Source: Nitrospirota bacterium
GTDB taxonomy: Bacteria > Nitrospirota > JACRHJ01
Assembly (NCBI GenBank): GCA_021815285.1
Contig: JAKAHE010000110.1
Location: 1 to 7,176, forward strand
DNA length: 7,176 nt
Direction of reading: 5' to 3'
In this document: in pieces, positions 1 to 6,148 of the stretch
Layout: the number at the start of each line of letters is the position of its first letter
How positions within the stretch are numbered: position 1 is the stretch's first letter
Made by a program: the position numbers and the translations under genes
The notes under the pieces: model-generated
The model's database searches: none
Seen by the model: the letters and a program-made list of their open reading frames with translations, nothing else
What the model was told of the DNA's origin: nothing

Positions 1-608
1 TAATGGTACCCTCGATGGTGGGCCTAATAGTCCTGCGAGTCCCGATAACAAGCCTTTTATTCCAGAGAGGCACATTCACCTACGCCGACACGCTGAACGT
101 CGCCTACGCCCTCATGTTCTACTCAACGGGCCTGTGGGCCTATTCCGGCGTCAGGATACTTAACGCCGCATTCTATTCGCTCCACGATACGAAGACGCCT
201 CTGATTGGTGCATTTGTAGCCGTATTTATAAACGCGGCTTTAAGCCTTCTTCTGATGGGCCCGCTCAAACACGGCGGCCTCGCGCTCGCAACGGCAATCG
301 CCTCCGCGGTGAACATGTTCCTGCTTTTATTCCTCTTCAGGAAAAGAATGGGCAGGATAGGCGCCAGGAAGATACTGAAATCCGGGCTGAAGACCGCATT
401 CGCGTCAGCCGTGATGGGAGTTGCATGTTATTTTATCGCACGCGGCAACCTGTGGGCGCAAAACGGACACACGGCGCAGAAGGCCGGAATAGTCTTCGCG
501 GCAATAGCCGCCGGGCTGGCGGTTTATTTTTTCATATTGTATCTTCTGAAAAGCGACGAGATGTCGTTCATAATCAATACATACAGACGGAAGGTAAAGG
601 CGAAATGA
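1..608 (+). CDS. murJ: Lipid II flippase MurJ, C-terminal part (5' end outside window)
   Basis: This is the C-terminal 200 or so residues of a MurJ/MviN inner-membrane protein, which flips the peptidoglycan precursor lipid II to the outer face of the membrane. The reading frame is open to the left edge, so the ATG at position 3 is an internal methionine and the true start lies upstream. Counting from that Met, the family-typical segment LLFQRGTFT (18-26) is followed by RILNAAFYSLHDTKTP (51-66), the conserved stretch where MurJ proteins carry an R..xAxF/YxxxDxxTP pattern. Hydrophobic membrane segments lie at about 33-52, 66-87, 91-112, 130-147 and 161-182. The protein ends in a short basic tail (YRRKVKAK), as expected for a cytoplasmic C-terminus. 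Its TGA stop overlaps the ATG of the next gene, implying co-transcription and translational coupling. A related MOP-superfamily flippase is the only serious alternative. Confidence 0.93.
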   Translation, partial: MVPSMVGLIVLRVPITSLLFQRGTFTYADTLNVAYALMFYSTGLWAYSGVRILNAAFYSLHDTKTPLIGAFVAVFINAALSLLLMGPLKHGGLALATAIASAVNMFLLLFLFRKRMGRIGARKILKSGLKTAFASAVMGVACYFIARGNLWAQNGHTAQKAGIVFAAIAAGLAVYFFILYLLKSDEMSFIINTYRRKVKAK

Positions 609-1231
609 TTCTTAAGACTCTCGTGGTCGGCCCGCTCGCGGTAAACTGTTATATAATAGGCTCCGAGACGACGCGCGAGGCGGCGGCAATAGACCCGGGC
701 GACGATGCTAAGAAAATAACTGCAACGCTGCAAGAAAACGATTTGAAACTTAAATATATAATCCTGACCCATGCGCATTTCGACCATGCCGGCGCGGCGA
801 GGGAGCTTAAGGACAAAACCGGCGCGCAGGTCATGGTGCATGAAAATGACGCACTTCTCCTGAAGAATACCGCCGCGCAGGCCGCGCTTTTCGGAATGCA
901 GACGGCCAGGCCGCCGAAGCCGGATGTTTTTTTGAAAGGCGGTGACAGGATAAAAATCGGGGACGTGGAGATGGAGGTTATCGAGACGCCCGGCCACACA
1001 CCCGGCGGCATAAGCCTGTACGTAAATCAGGCAAGCCTTGTCTTCACCGGCGATACGCTCTTCTGGGGTTCAATCGGCAGGACAGACCTCCCCGGCGGGG
1101 ACTTCAACACGATTATTCATTCACTGAAAGACAAGCTCGGCAGGCTCCCGGACGACACGAAGGTCTATCCCGGCCACGGAGACGATACCACTATCGGACT
1201 GGAGAAACGGCAGAACCCCTATTTCGAGTAA
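605..1231 (+). CDS. Metallo-beta-lactamase-fold hydrolase (glyoxalase II-like)
   Basis: This is a 208-residue soluble, probably cytoplasmic Zn-dependent hydrolase of the MBL fold, close to the glyoxalase II/YcbL-type group. The metal ligands are all visible: THAHFDH at 55-61 (HxHxDH motif), His131 in PGHTPGG, Asp150 in FTGD and His191 in YPGHG. The length matches the short single-domain members that lack the long C-terminal helical domain of classic glyoxalase II. I chose the ATG at 605 because the protein aligns from MILKTLVVGPLAVNCY onward, it overlaps the murJ stop as ATGA, and purine-rich AAGG/AAAGG lies just upstream (591-600). The same frame stays open farther upstream to an ATG at 425, but that part only reads murJ out of frame. 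There is no signal peptide. Fold and metal binding are certain; the substrate is not. Thioester hydrolysis such as S-lactoylglutathione or another thiol adduct is an inference from the subgroup. Confidence 0.93.
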   Translation: MILKTLVVGPLAVNCYIIGSETTREAAAIDPGDDAKKITATLQENDLKLKYIILTHAHFDHAGAARELKDKTGAQVMVHENDALLLKNTAAQAALFGMQTARPPKPDVFLKGGDRIKIGDVEMEVIETPGHTPGGISLYVNQASLVFTGDTLFWGSIGRTDLPGGDFNTIIHSLKDKLGRLPDDTKVYPGHGDDTTIGLEKRQNPYFE

Positions 1232-1240
1232 GCCGGACAA
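1232..1240. other. Convergent 9-bp gap between the hydrolase gene and trpA
   Basis: The hydrolase stop (TAA, 1229-1231) and the trpA stop (TGA, 1243-1241) face each other across 9 bp. I see no stem-loop with a T-run on either strand in this gap or just beyond it, so transcripts from both sides probably run into the opposing gene or end by a factor-dependent mechanism. Confidence 0.8.
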
Positions 1241-2047
1241 TCAGAGCCCGCCCCGTAAAATCCCTTCCTTCAGCTCCCTTGCGAATTTCCCGGCCTTGGC
1301 TACAGCTTCGTCGGGGCCGGCGGCCTTCTCGATTTTCCCGACTATCGCGCTGCCGACGATTACGCCGTCGGCAATCTTTGCCATCTCGGAGGCCTGCTCC
1401 GGCGTCGATATTCCAAAGCCAACGCAGACGGGCCTCCCGCTCATGCGCCTGATTTTTTTTACGGCCTTATCCACCCCTGATGCAATACTCGCGCGCGCGC
1501 CTGTAACGCCTGTAAGCGAGACGTAGTATATGAACCCGCCACCGCTTTTCGCCACAAGCTTTATCCTGTCGTTATCCGAAGTCGGCGCAAGGAGGAATAT
1601 GAGGTCCAGTCCGCGGCGTTTACAATGTTCCGCAAGGGATTTCCCCTCCTCCGGCGGCAGGTCCGGGACGATGAAACCGTCAACGCCCGCCTTTGCGGAG
1701 TCGTCCGCAAATCTCTCCTCGCCATATTTATGTATGAGATTGTAATACAGCATCAGTATGATGGGGATTTCGGATGCCTTCCGGATTTCCCTGACCAGCG
1801 CGAATATCTTCCGCAGGTTCGCTTTCTGTTTGAGAGCGCGTATGGCCGCGCGCTGGATGGTGGGGCCGTCGGCGAGCGGGTCTGAGAAAGGGACGCCAAG
1901 CTCTATAATATCCGCGCCGGATTTTTCCAGTTCCAGGACTATCTTTCCGGTCGTTTCAATGTCCGGGTCTCCCGCCATTACGTATGGAATAAAGGCCGCC
2001 CGGCCTTTCTTTTTAAGTTCGGCAAGCTTTGTCTCTATGCGGGACAT
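1241..2047 (-). CDS. trpA: Tryptophan synthase alpha chain TrpA
   Basis: TrpA (268 residues) cleaves indole-3-glycerol phosphate to indole and glyceraldehyde 3-phosphate in the cytoplasm and channels indole to the TrpB subunit. It is a single TIM barrel of normal family length. The catalytic pair is present at Glu49 and Asp60 within ELGVPFSDPLADGP, the same numbering as in the enteric enzyme. DLPPEE lies at 129-134, the mobile loop-6 motif LTGVTGA at 178-184 with Thr182, the phosphate-binding segment GFGIS at 210-214 and VGSAIV at 231-236. The ATG start overlaps the trpB stop by one base (TAATG), with AAGG about 6 bases upstream inside the end of trpB, so translation is probably coupled to trpB and gives the 1:1 subunit ratio. 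It contains no tryptophan residue. It is the last gene of the operon, and its stop faces the stop of the hydrolase gene only 9 bp away. Confidence 0.98.
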   Translation of the reverse strand: MSRIETKLAELKKKGRAAFIPYVMAGDPDIETTGKIVLELEKSGADIIELGVPFSDPLADGPTIQRAAIRALKQKANLRKIFALVREIRKASEIPIILMLYYNLIHKYGEERFADDSAKAGVDGFIVPDLPPEEGKSLAEHCKRRGLDLIFLLAPTSDNDRIKLVAKSGGGFIYYVSLTGVTGARASIASGVDKAVKKIRRMSGRPVCVGFGISTPEQASEMAKIADGVIVGSAIVGKIEKAAGPDEAVAKAGKFARELKEGILRGGL

Positions 2048-3231
2048 TACAACCTTACCCCCCTCATCTCGGCAACCTGGTTAACATCCTTGTCTCCCCT
2101 GCCGGACAGATTTACTATTATCACCTGGGACTTCTTCATCCTCGGCGCGCGCTTCACTGCCTCGGCGATGGCGTGAGAAGATTCCAGCGCCGGAATTATT
2201 CCTTCCGTCTGCGAGAGCAGGTCGAAAGCCGCCAGGGCCTCATCGTCCGTGGCATATGTATATTCTATCCTGCCTCTGTCGCGGTAGAAGCTGTGCTCCG
2301 GGCCTACGGATGCGTAGTCGAGTCCCGCAGATACCGAATGCGTCTCAAGTATCTGGCCCTCGTCGTCCTGAAGGAGCCAGCTTTTCGTCCCCTGGAGAAC
2401 GCCGAGCGACCCGCCTGCAAAGCGGGCCGCGTGCCTGCCGGACTTTATTCCCATGCCTCCGGCCTCTACGCCGACCATTTTTATATCGTCCTTCAGGAAC
2501 CTGAAGAATAATCCCATAGCGTTGCTCCCGCCGCCGACGCACGCTATAAGCATATCCGGGAGTTTTCCCTCTGCCTTCAGTATCTGCCCCCTCGCCTCTT
2601 TCCCAATCACGGACTGAAAATCACGCACCATCGCCGGGTAGGGATGCGGGCCGAATACAGTGCCCATGATGTAATGCGTTGTGCGGACGTTCGTCGTCCA
2701 GTCGCGCAGGGCCTCGGAGATGGCGTCTTTCAGAGTCCTGCTGCCGATGCCAACCGGCACTACCCTTGCGCCAAGAAGTTTCATGCGGAAGACGTTGAGC
2801 GCCTGCCGCCGAATGTCCTCGGTTCCCATGTATACCTCGCACTCAAGACCCAGGAGTGCCGCAGCAGTGGCCGTGGCGACGCCGTGCTGCCCGGCGCCGG
2901 TCTCGGCAATAATGCGCTTTTTCCCGATGCGCACGGCAAGGAGCGCCTGGGCAAGTGCGTTGTTTATCTTGTGCGCACCGGTGTGCGCGAGGTCTTCGCG
3001 TTTTAGATATATCTTAGCTCCGCCGAGTTTTTTTGTGAGGCGCGCGGCAAAAAAAAGCGGCGTCGGCCTGCCGACATAATTGGCGAGATAATAAGCCAGT
3101 TCTTTTCTGAACGACGGGTCCTTCTTTGCCTTGTTATATTCCCTTTCAAGTTCGAGGAGCGCGGGCATCAGCGTTTCAGGCACGTATCTCCCGCCGTAGT
3201 GCCCAAAATGCCCGCTTTTGTCTGGAAGCAT
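2047..3231 (-). CDS. trpB: Tryptophan synthase beta chain TrpB (canonical TrpB1 type)
   Basis: TrpB (394 residues) is the PLP-dependent enzyme that condenses indole with L-serine to give L-tryptophan, in an alpha2beta2 complex with TrpA. It starts with the typical GHFGHYGGRYVPETLMPAL segment. The PLP lysine is Lys88 in HTGAHKINN, the catalytic acid is Glu110 in AETGAGQHG, the PLP-phosphate loop is GGGSNA (233-238), the domain-closing Asp305 sits in SAGLDY, Glu350 is in ALESSHA, and the ring nitrogen contact Ser376 is in NLSGRGDKD. Length and motifs match the TrpB1 family that pairs with TrpA. The ATG start has AGAAGGA a few bases upstream, within the 23-bp gap after trpF. The gene runs directly into trpA (one-base overlap). 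Two homopolymer runs lie near its 5' end (T7 at 3028-3034 and A8 at 3049-3056 on the + strand), but the frame is intact. It has only two Trp residues. Confidence 0.98.
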   Translation of the reverse strand: MLPDKSGHFGHYGGRYVPETLMPALLELEREYNKAKKDPSFRKELAYYLANYVGRPTPLFFAARLTKKLGGAKIYLKREDLAHTGAHKINNALAQALLAVRIGKKRIIAETGAGQHGVATATAAALLGLECEVYMGTEDIRRQALNVFRMKLLGARVVPVGIGSRTLKDAISEALRDWTTNVRTTHYIMGTVFGPHPYPAMVRDFQSVIGKEARGQILKAEGKLPDMLIACVGGGSNAMGLFFRFLKDDIKMVGVEAGGMGIKSGRHAARFAGGSLGVLQGTKSWLLQDDEGQILETHSVSAGLDYASVGPEHSFYRDRGRIEYTYATDDEALAAFDLLSQTEGIIPALESSHAIAEAVKRAPRMKKSQVIIVNLSGRGDKDVNQVAEMRGVRL

Positions 3232-3254
3232 AATGTCCTTCTTTCTCAGCAGCG

Positions 3255-3872
3255 TTACGACAATACCCTCACCGTCGATATAAATCTGCGTATTTTATCC
3301 GCGTCCTTCTTACCCTTTGCCGCCTCGACGCCGGAGGAAACATCCACGGCATACGGCCTTACTTTCCGTATCGCCTCCGCGACGTTTTCCGCCGTCAAAC
3401 CGCCCGCGAGTATTATCCTGCCGGAGGCTTTCGCGGCAACGGCCATATCCCAGTTGAAAGTCATGCCGGTCCCGCCCGGTTCTTCCTCGGAATACGTATC
3501 CAGCAGAAAAGACGAGGCGTATTTATATTCTTTCAGCGCGCTTAAACTCTCCATATCCTTAACACGGAAGACCTTCACATACGGCATCCCGAAAGAATCG
3601 CAGTAGTCAGGGGGTTCCGAGCCGTGGAACTGCAAAATACCCACGCCGCTTTCATTGACGGCGTATTTGACAAAGTTCTCGTTCGCATCCACGAAAACAC
3701 CGACAGCGCTGATAAACGGAGGCAATGAATCTATTATCTCTCCCGCCCGGGCAGGGTCTATATACCTCGGGCTTTCCTTAAAGAATACAAAACCCAGGGC
3801 GTCCGCCCCGGCCTCGGCGGCGGCCAGCGCATCCTGAATATTCGTGATGCCGCAGATTTTTACTTTTGTCAT
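3255..3872 (-). CDS. trpF: Phosphoribosylanthranilate isomerase TrpF
   Basis: TrpF (205 residues) catalyses the Amadori rearrangement of N-(5-phosphoribosyl)anthranilate to CdRP, the substrate of TrpC. It is a stand-alone TIM barrel, not fused to TrpC as in enterics. The catalytic base Cys7 (VKICGIT) and the general acid Asp125 (LLDT) are both present. QFHG (81-84), GGTG (133-136), GGLT (157-160) and the phosphate-binding DVSSGVE (177-183) follow in order. The ATG at 3872 is the only possible start, because an in-frame TAA lies six codons upstream and no ATG, GTG or TTG intervenes. The ribosome-binding site is poor: only CAGG about 8 bases upstream. Since the gene follows trpB2 with a 46-bp gap and no overlap, its translation may be weaker than that of its neighbours; that is inference. 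Confidence 0.98.
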   Translation of the reverse strand: MTKVKICGITNIQDALAAAEAGADALGFVFFKESPRYIDPARAGEIIDSLPPFISAVGVFVDANENFVKYAVNESGVGILQFHGSEPPDYCDSFGMPYVKVFRVKDMESLSALKEYKYASSFLLDTYSEEEPGGTGMTFNWDMAVAAKASGRIILAGGLTAENVAEAIRKVRPYAVDVSSGVEAAKGKKDADKIRRFISTVRVLS

Positions 3873-3918
3873 TAAAACAGCCTGTTCTTAAGCCAGCCAC
3901 ATCGGTAAAAAGCGTCGC

Positions 3919-5271
3919 CTATATTACCGGCAGTTCCGCGAGGGCCTTTTTCATCTTGTCCGCGTCGAATTCCGCATCCTTCATCCTTCCGGCATGGTAT
4001 TCGTCGTATGCCGCAAGGTCGAATATGCCGGGGCCTGACAGGTTAAAGAATATGGTTTTTTCTTTCCCCTCTTCACGGGCCTTCAGGGCCTCGTCTATCG
4101 CGCCTTTTATAGCGTGCGAAGACTCCGGCGCCGGGATAATACCCTCGCTCCGGGCGAACATCAATGCCGCATCGAAAACAGCCGTCTGCGGATAAGAAAC
4201 CGCGTCGATAAGCCCGTCTTTGTACAACTGGCATATTATAGGTGAATCCGCATGGTATCTCAACCCTCCGGCATGGTCTCCCGGCGGAATAAAATTATGC
4301 CCCAGTGTGTACATCATCATCAGGGGCGTCATCTGGGCCGTATCGCCGAAATCATAGCGGAACTCGCCTTTTGTCAGGGTAGGACAGGACGAAGGCTCTA
4401 CCGCCACCACTCGCAGGTCTTTCCCGTTTATCTTGTCGCGCAGGAACGGAAACGAAACTCCGGCAAGGTTGCTGCCTCCGCCGCACGCCGCCAGTATCAC
4501 ATCCGGGTAATCGCCTGCTTTCTTGAACTGCTCCTGTGCTTCGAGGCCAATGATCGTCTGGTGCATGCAGACATGATTAAGGACGGAACCGAGGGCGTAA
4601 TTCGTGTCGCCGTGAGTGGCTGCGTCCTCAACCGCTTCGCTTATCGCAAGTCCAAGACTGCCGGGGTTCTCGCTGTCTGCGGCGAGCGCCTGTCTTCCAG
4701 CGTTCGTATGGTTGCTTGGCGAAGCATAGACCTTTCCGCCCCATGTCTCCATGGCAATCCTTCTGTAAGGTTTCTGTTCATAGCTTACTTTCACCATATA
4801 GACGGTCACGTCAAGGCCGAAAAACGCCCCTGAGAAGCACATGGCGCTTCCCCACTGTCCTGCTCCGGTCTCCGTGGCAATGCGCCTGATGCCGGCCTGT
4901 CTGTTATAATATGCCTGCGGGACTGCGGTATTGGGTTTATGGCTCCCCGTCGGGTTAAGACCTTCGTGCTTGTAGTAAATTTTCGCGGGTGTTTTCAGCG
5001 CCTTCTCGAGCCTGCGCGCGCGGTAGAGCGGAGATGGCCGCCAGAGCGAATAAATCTCCAGCACCTCCTCCGGTATATCTATCCATCGCTCGGTGGAAAC
5101 TTCCTGTTCTATCAGCGACATGGGGAAAATGGGAGAAAGGTCGTCCGGACCTACCGGCTTATGTGTGCCGGGATGCAGCGGCGGAGCCGGTCTGTTCGGC
5201 ATGTCCGCCATGATATTGTACCACTTCCTTGGCATTTCCTTCTCTGTCAGGATAATCTTGGTCTCTTTCAT
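3919..5271 (-). CDS. trpB2: TrpB2-type tryptophan synthase beta-like protein
   Basis: This 450-residue PLP enzyme belongs to the TrpB2 branch (the TrpB-related family of about 420-460 residues found in archaea and various bacteria). It is distinct from the 394-residue TrpB downstream. TrpB2 enzymes make tryptophan from indole; from memory, characterised members can use O-phosphoserine as the amino-acid donor and mostly do not form a tight complex with TrpA. Visible motifs: PLP lysine Lys112 in NPTGSHKPN, catalytic Glu134 in TETGAGQWG, phosphate loop GGGSN (264-268), Glu383 in APESSHA, and SGPGIFD (412-418) where TrpB1 has SGRGDKD. The TrpB2-specific N-terminal extension and the W-rich segments (Trp17, 63, 77, 140, 177) are present. 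I chose ATG 5271 because GGGAGGA sits directly upstream; an in-frame TTG six codons earlier would put that site inside the gene. It lies between trpC and trpF in the same direction. The substrate preference cannot be read from the sequence. Confidence 0.96.
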   Translation of the reverse strand: MKETKIILTEKEMPRKWYNIMADMPNRPAPPLHPGTHKPVGPDDLSPIFPMSLIEQEVSTERWIDIPEEVLEIYSLWRPSPLYRARRLEKALKTPAKIYYKHEGLNPTGSHKPNTAVPQAYYNRQAGIRRIATETGAGQWGSAMCFSGAFFGLDVTVYMVKVSYEQKPYRRIAMETWGGKVYASPSNHTNAGRQALAADSENPGSLGLAISEAVEDAATHGDTNYALGSVLNHVCMHQTIIGLEAQEQFKKAGDYPDVILAACGGGSNLAGVSFPFLRDKINGKDLRVVAVEPSSCPTLTKGEFRYDFGDTAQMTPLMMMYTLGHNFIPPGDHAGGLRYHADSPIICQLYKDGLIDAVSYPQTAVFDAALMFARSEGIIPAPESSHAIKGAIDEALKAREEGKEKTIFFNLSGPGIFDLAAYDEYHAGRMKDAEFDADKMKKALAELPVI

Positions 5272-5274
5272 GTT

Positions 5275-5281
5275 TCCTCCC
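5275..5281 (-). promoter_or_regulatory. Strong Shine-Dalgarno site of trpB2
   Basis: GGGAGGA on the - strand lies 3 bases before the ATG at 5271. It is the strongest ribosome-binding site between genes in the visible operon, and it decides the start: the upstream in-frame TTG (5289) would translate through it. This suggests trpB2 is translated independently and efficiently rather than only by coupling to trpC. Confidence 0.8.
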
Positions 5282-5291
5282 GCTTGCAATC

Positions 5292-5307
5292 ATATCTATA
5301 TCTATAT
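5292..5307. repeat. Short AT-only hexamer tandem repeat at the trpC/trpB2 junction
   Basis: The + strand reads ATATCT ATATCT ATAT, 2.7 copies of a hexamer, spanning the trpC stop codon and the start of the 30-bp gap before trpB2. It stands out in otherwise GC-rich sequence. On the - strand it gives TATATAGATATAGATATGAT, which includes a TATGAT hexamer resembling a -10 box, but the -35 region 17-18 bp upstream is poor. It may be chance or a weak internal promoter. Confidence 0.45.
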
Positions 5308-6090
5308 AGCCGCCTGAAGGCTCGTCAGTTCGCGCAGTTTTTTTCCGAAATCCTTCTCGCGCATAAGCGCCTCGCCTATTAGCGCCGCGTCCGCGCCGAC
5401 GGATTTCAAAAACCTTAAATCGTCCTTGGTGGAGATTCCCGATTCGCTGACGACAATCCTGTCCATCGGTATCTCTTCTATCAGGTATTCAGTGTTTTTT
5501 ATGTCCACGTCGAAGGTTTTAAGGTCCCGGTTGTTTATCCCGATTATCCTGAAAGACAAATCCAGGACTTTGTCCATATCGTACTCGTCGTGCGTCTCCG
5601 CCAGAACCTCCATGCCAAGCTCTTTTCCAAGCAGATAGAGGTCTTCCATGCGCTCCTGTTCAAGGATTGATGCAATGAGAAGAAATGCGTCCGCTCCGTT
5701 TGCGCGCGCCTCGTAGACCTGGTATTCGTCGAATATGAAATCCTTCCTGAGCACAGGAATTCCTATGCTGCCTGCTATCCATTTCAGGTAGCCGATGTCG
5801 CCCCTGAAATATTTTTTCTCGGTCAGGACGGATACCGCGCGCGCGCCGTTTTCTTCGTATGTGCGGGCGATTGTGACAGGGTCAAAGTCAGGACGGATCA
5901 GGCCCTTCGAGGGAGACGCCTTCTTAACCTCGGCGATTATAGACACCGCATCCGGGTCGATTAAAGCCGCGGCGAAATCCATCACAGGACGAGCATCCGC
6001 CGCCATCGCCTTTATCTCGTTTAAAGGCAGACGCGCCTTGACGTCTTTAAGTTCCTCTCTCTTGTCCGCGACAATCCTCTGGAGAATCAC
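5302..6090 (-). CDS. trpC: Indole-3-glycerol phosphate synthase TrpC
   Basis: TrpC (262 residues) closes the pyrrole ring of CdRP with loss of CO2 and water to give indole-3-glycerol phosphate. It is a monofunctional TIM barrel of normal length with the typical N-terminal helix (MILQRIVADKREEL). Catalytic residues are in place: Glu54 and Lys56 in AEVKKASPSKG, Lys116 in LRKDFI, Glu165 in AETHDE, Asn186 in GINNRDLKTF, and Glu216-Ser217 in SESGI. The start codon is GTG at 6088-6090, supported by TGAGG 7 bases upstream and by the fit of the N-terminus to the family. No alternative in-frame start is needed. It follows trpD after a 58-bp gap and precedes trpB2 by 30 bp. It ends with a TAG inside an AT-rich hexamer repeat. 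One Trp residue (104). Confidence 0.98.
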   Translation of the reverse strand: MILQRIVADKREELKDVKARLPLNEIKAMAADARPVMDFAAALIDPDAVSIIAEVKKASPSKGLIRPDFDPVTIARTYEENGARAVSVLTEKKYFRGDIGYLKWIAGSIGIPVLRKDFIFDEYQVYEARANGADAFLLIASILEQERMEDLYLLGKELGMEVLAETHDEYDMDKVLDLSFRIIGINNRDLKTFDVDIKNTEYLIEEIPMDRIVVSESGISTKDDLRFLKSVGADAALIGEALMREKDFGKKLRELTSLQAAI

Positions 6091-6148
6091 CTGTACGCCT
6101 CACGCCGATGCTTGATGCGCCAAATTCTTATGATTCCTTCTTTCTCGC
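6091..6148 (-). other. trpD-trpC intergenic spacer
   Basis: This 58-bp spacer is the longest in the visible operon. It has no obvious hairpin or terminator. On the - strand it contains AAGAAGGA followed 3 bases later by an open stretch starting at ATA (reading IRIWRIKHRREAYR) that stops at a TGA overlapping the trpC GTG (GTGA). There is no ATG, GTG or TTG in that frame after its preceding stop, so I do not call it a gene. Confidence 0.5.
6098..6102 (-). promoter_or_regulatory. Shine-Dalgarno site of trpC, supporting a GTG start
   Basis: TGAGG on the - strand ends 7 bases before the GTG at 6090. The spacing is close to optimal and supports the GTG as the trpC start, in agreement with the family-typical N-terminus. 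Confidence 0.65.

Noticed and set aside
425..604. Upstream in-frame extension of the hydrolase gene to an ATG at 425
   Set aside because: It overlaps murJ in another frame and gives an Arg-rich sequence unrelated to the MBL fold, and the family N-terminus begins exactly at the ATG at 605, which overlaps the murJ stop.
524..1011. Open frames on the - strand across the hydrolase gene
   Set aside because: They are antisense to an intact MBL gene with all metal ligands and show no family features or ribosome-binding site.
1498..1515. Perfect 9-bp tandem repeat CGCCTGTAA x2 next to a (GC)5 run in trpA
   Set aside because: It is explained by codon use over the conserved LTGVTGA motif of TrpA and adjacent Ala/Arg codons.
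1296..3079. Open frames on the + strand across trpA and trpB, up to about 160 codons
   Set aside because: They are antisense shadows of high-GC coding sequence: no recognisable domains, low-complexity Ser/Arg/Pro-rich products, and the - strand genes have full catalytic motifs.
3873..3918. Possible hairpin from AACAG/CTGTT in the trpB2-trpF gap
   Set aside because: The arms are 5 bp with a single-base centre, which cannot fold as a stem-loop, and no T-run follows.
5272..5289. TTG at 5287-5289 as the trpB2 start
   Set aside because: It would place the strong GGGAGGA site inside the coding region; the ATG at 5271 follows that site directly.
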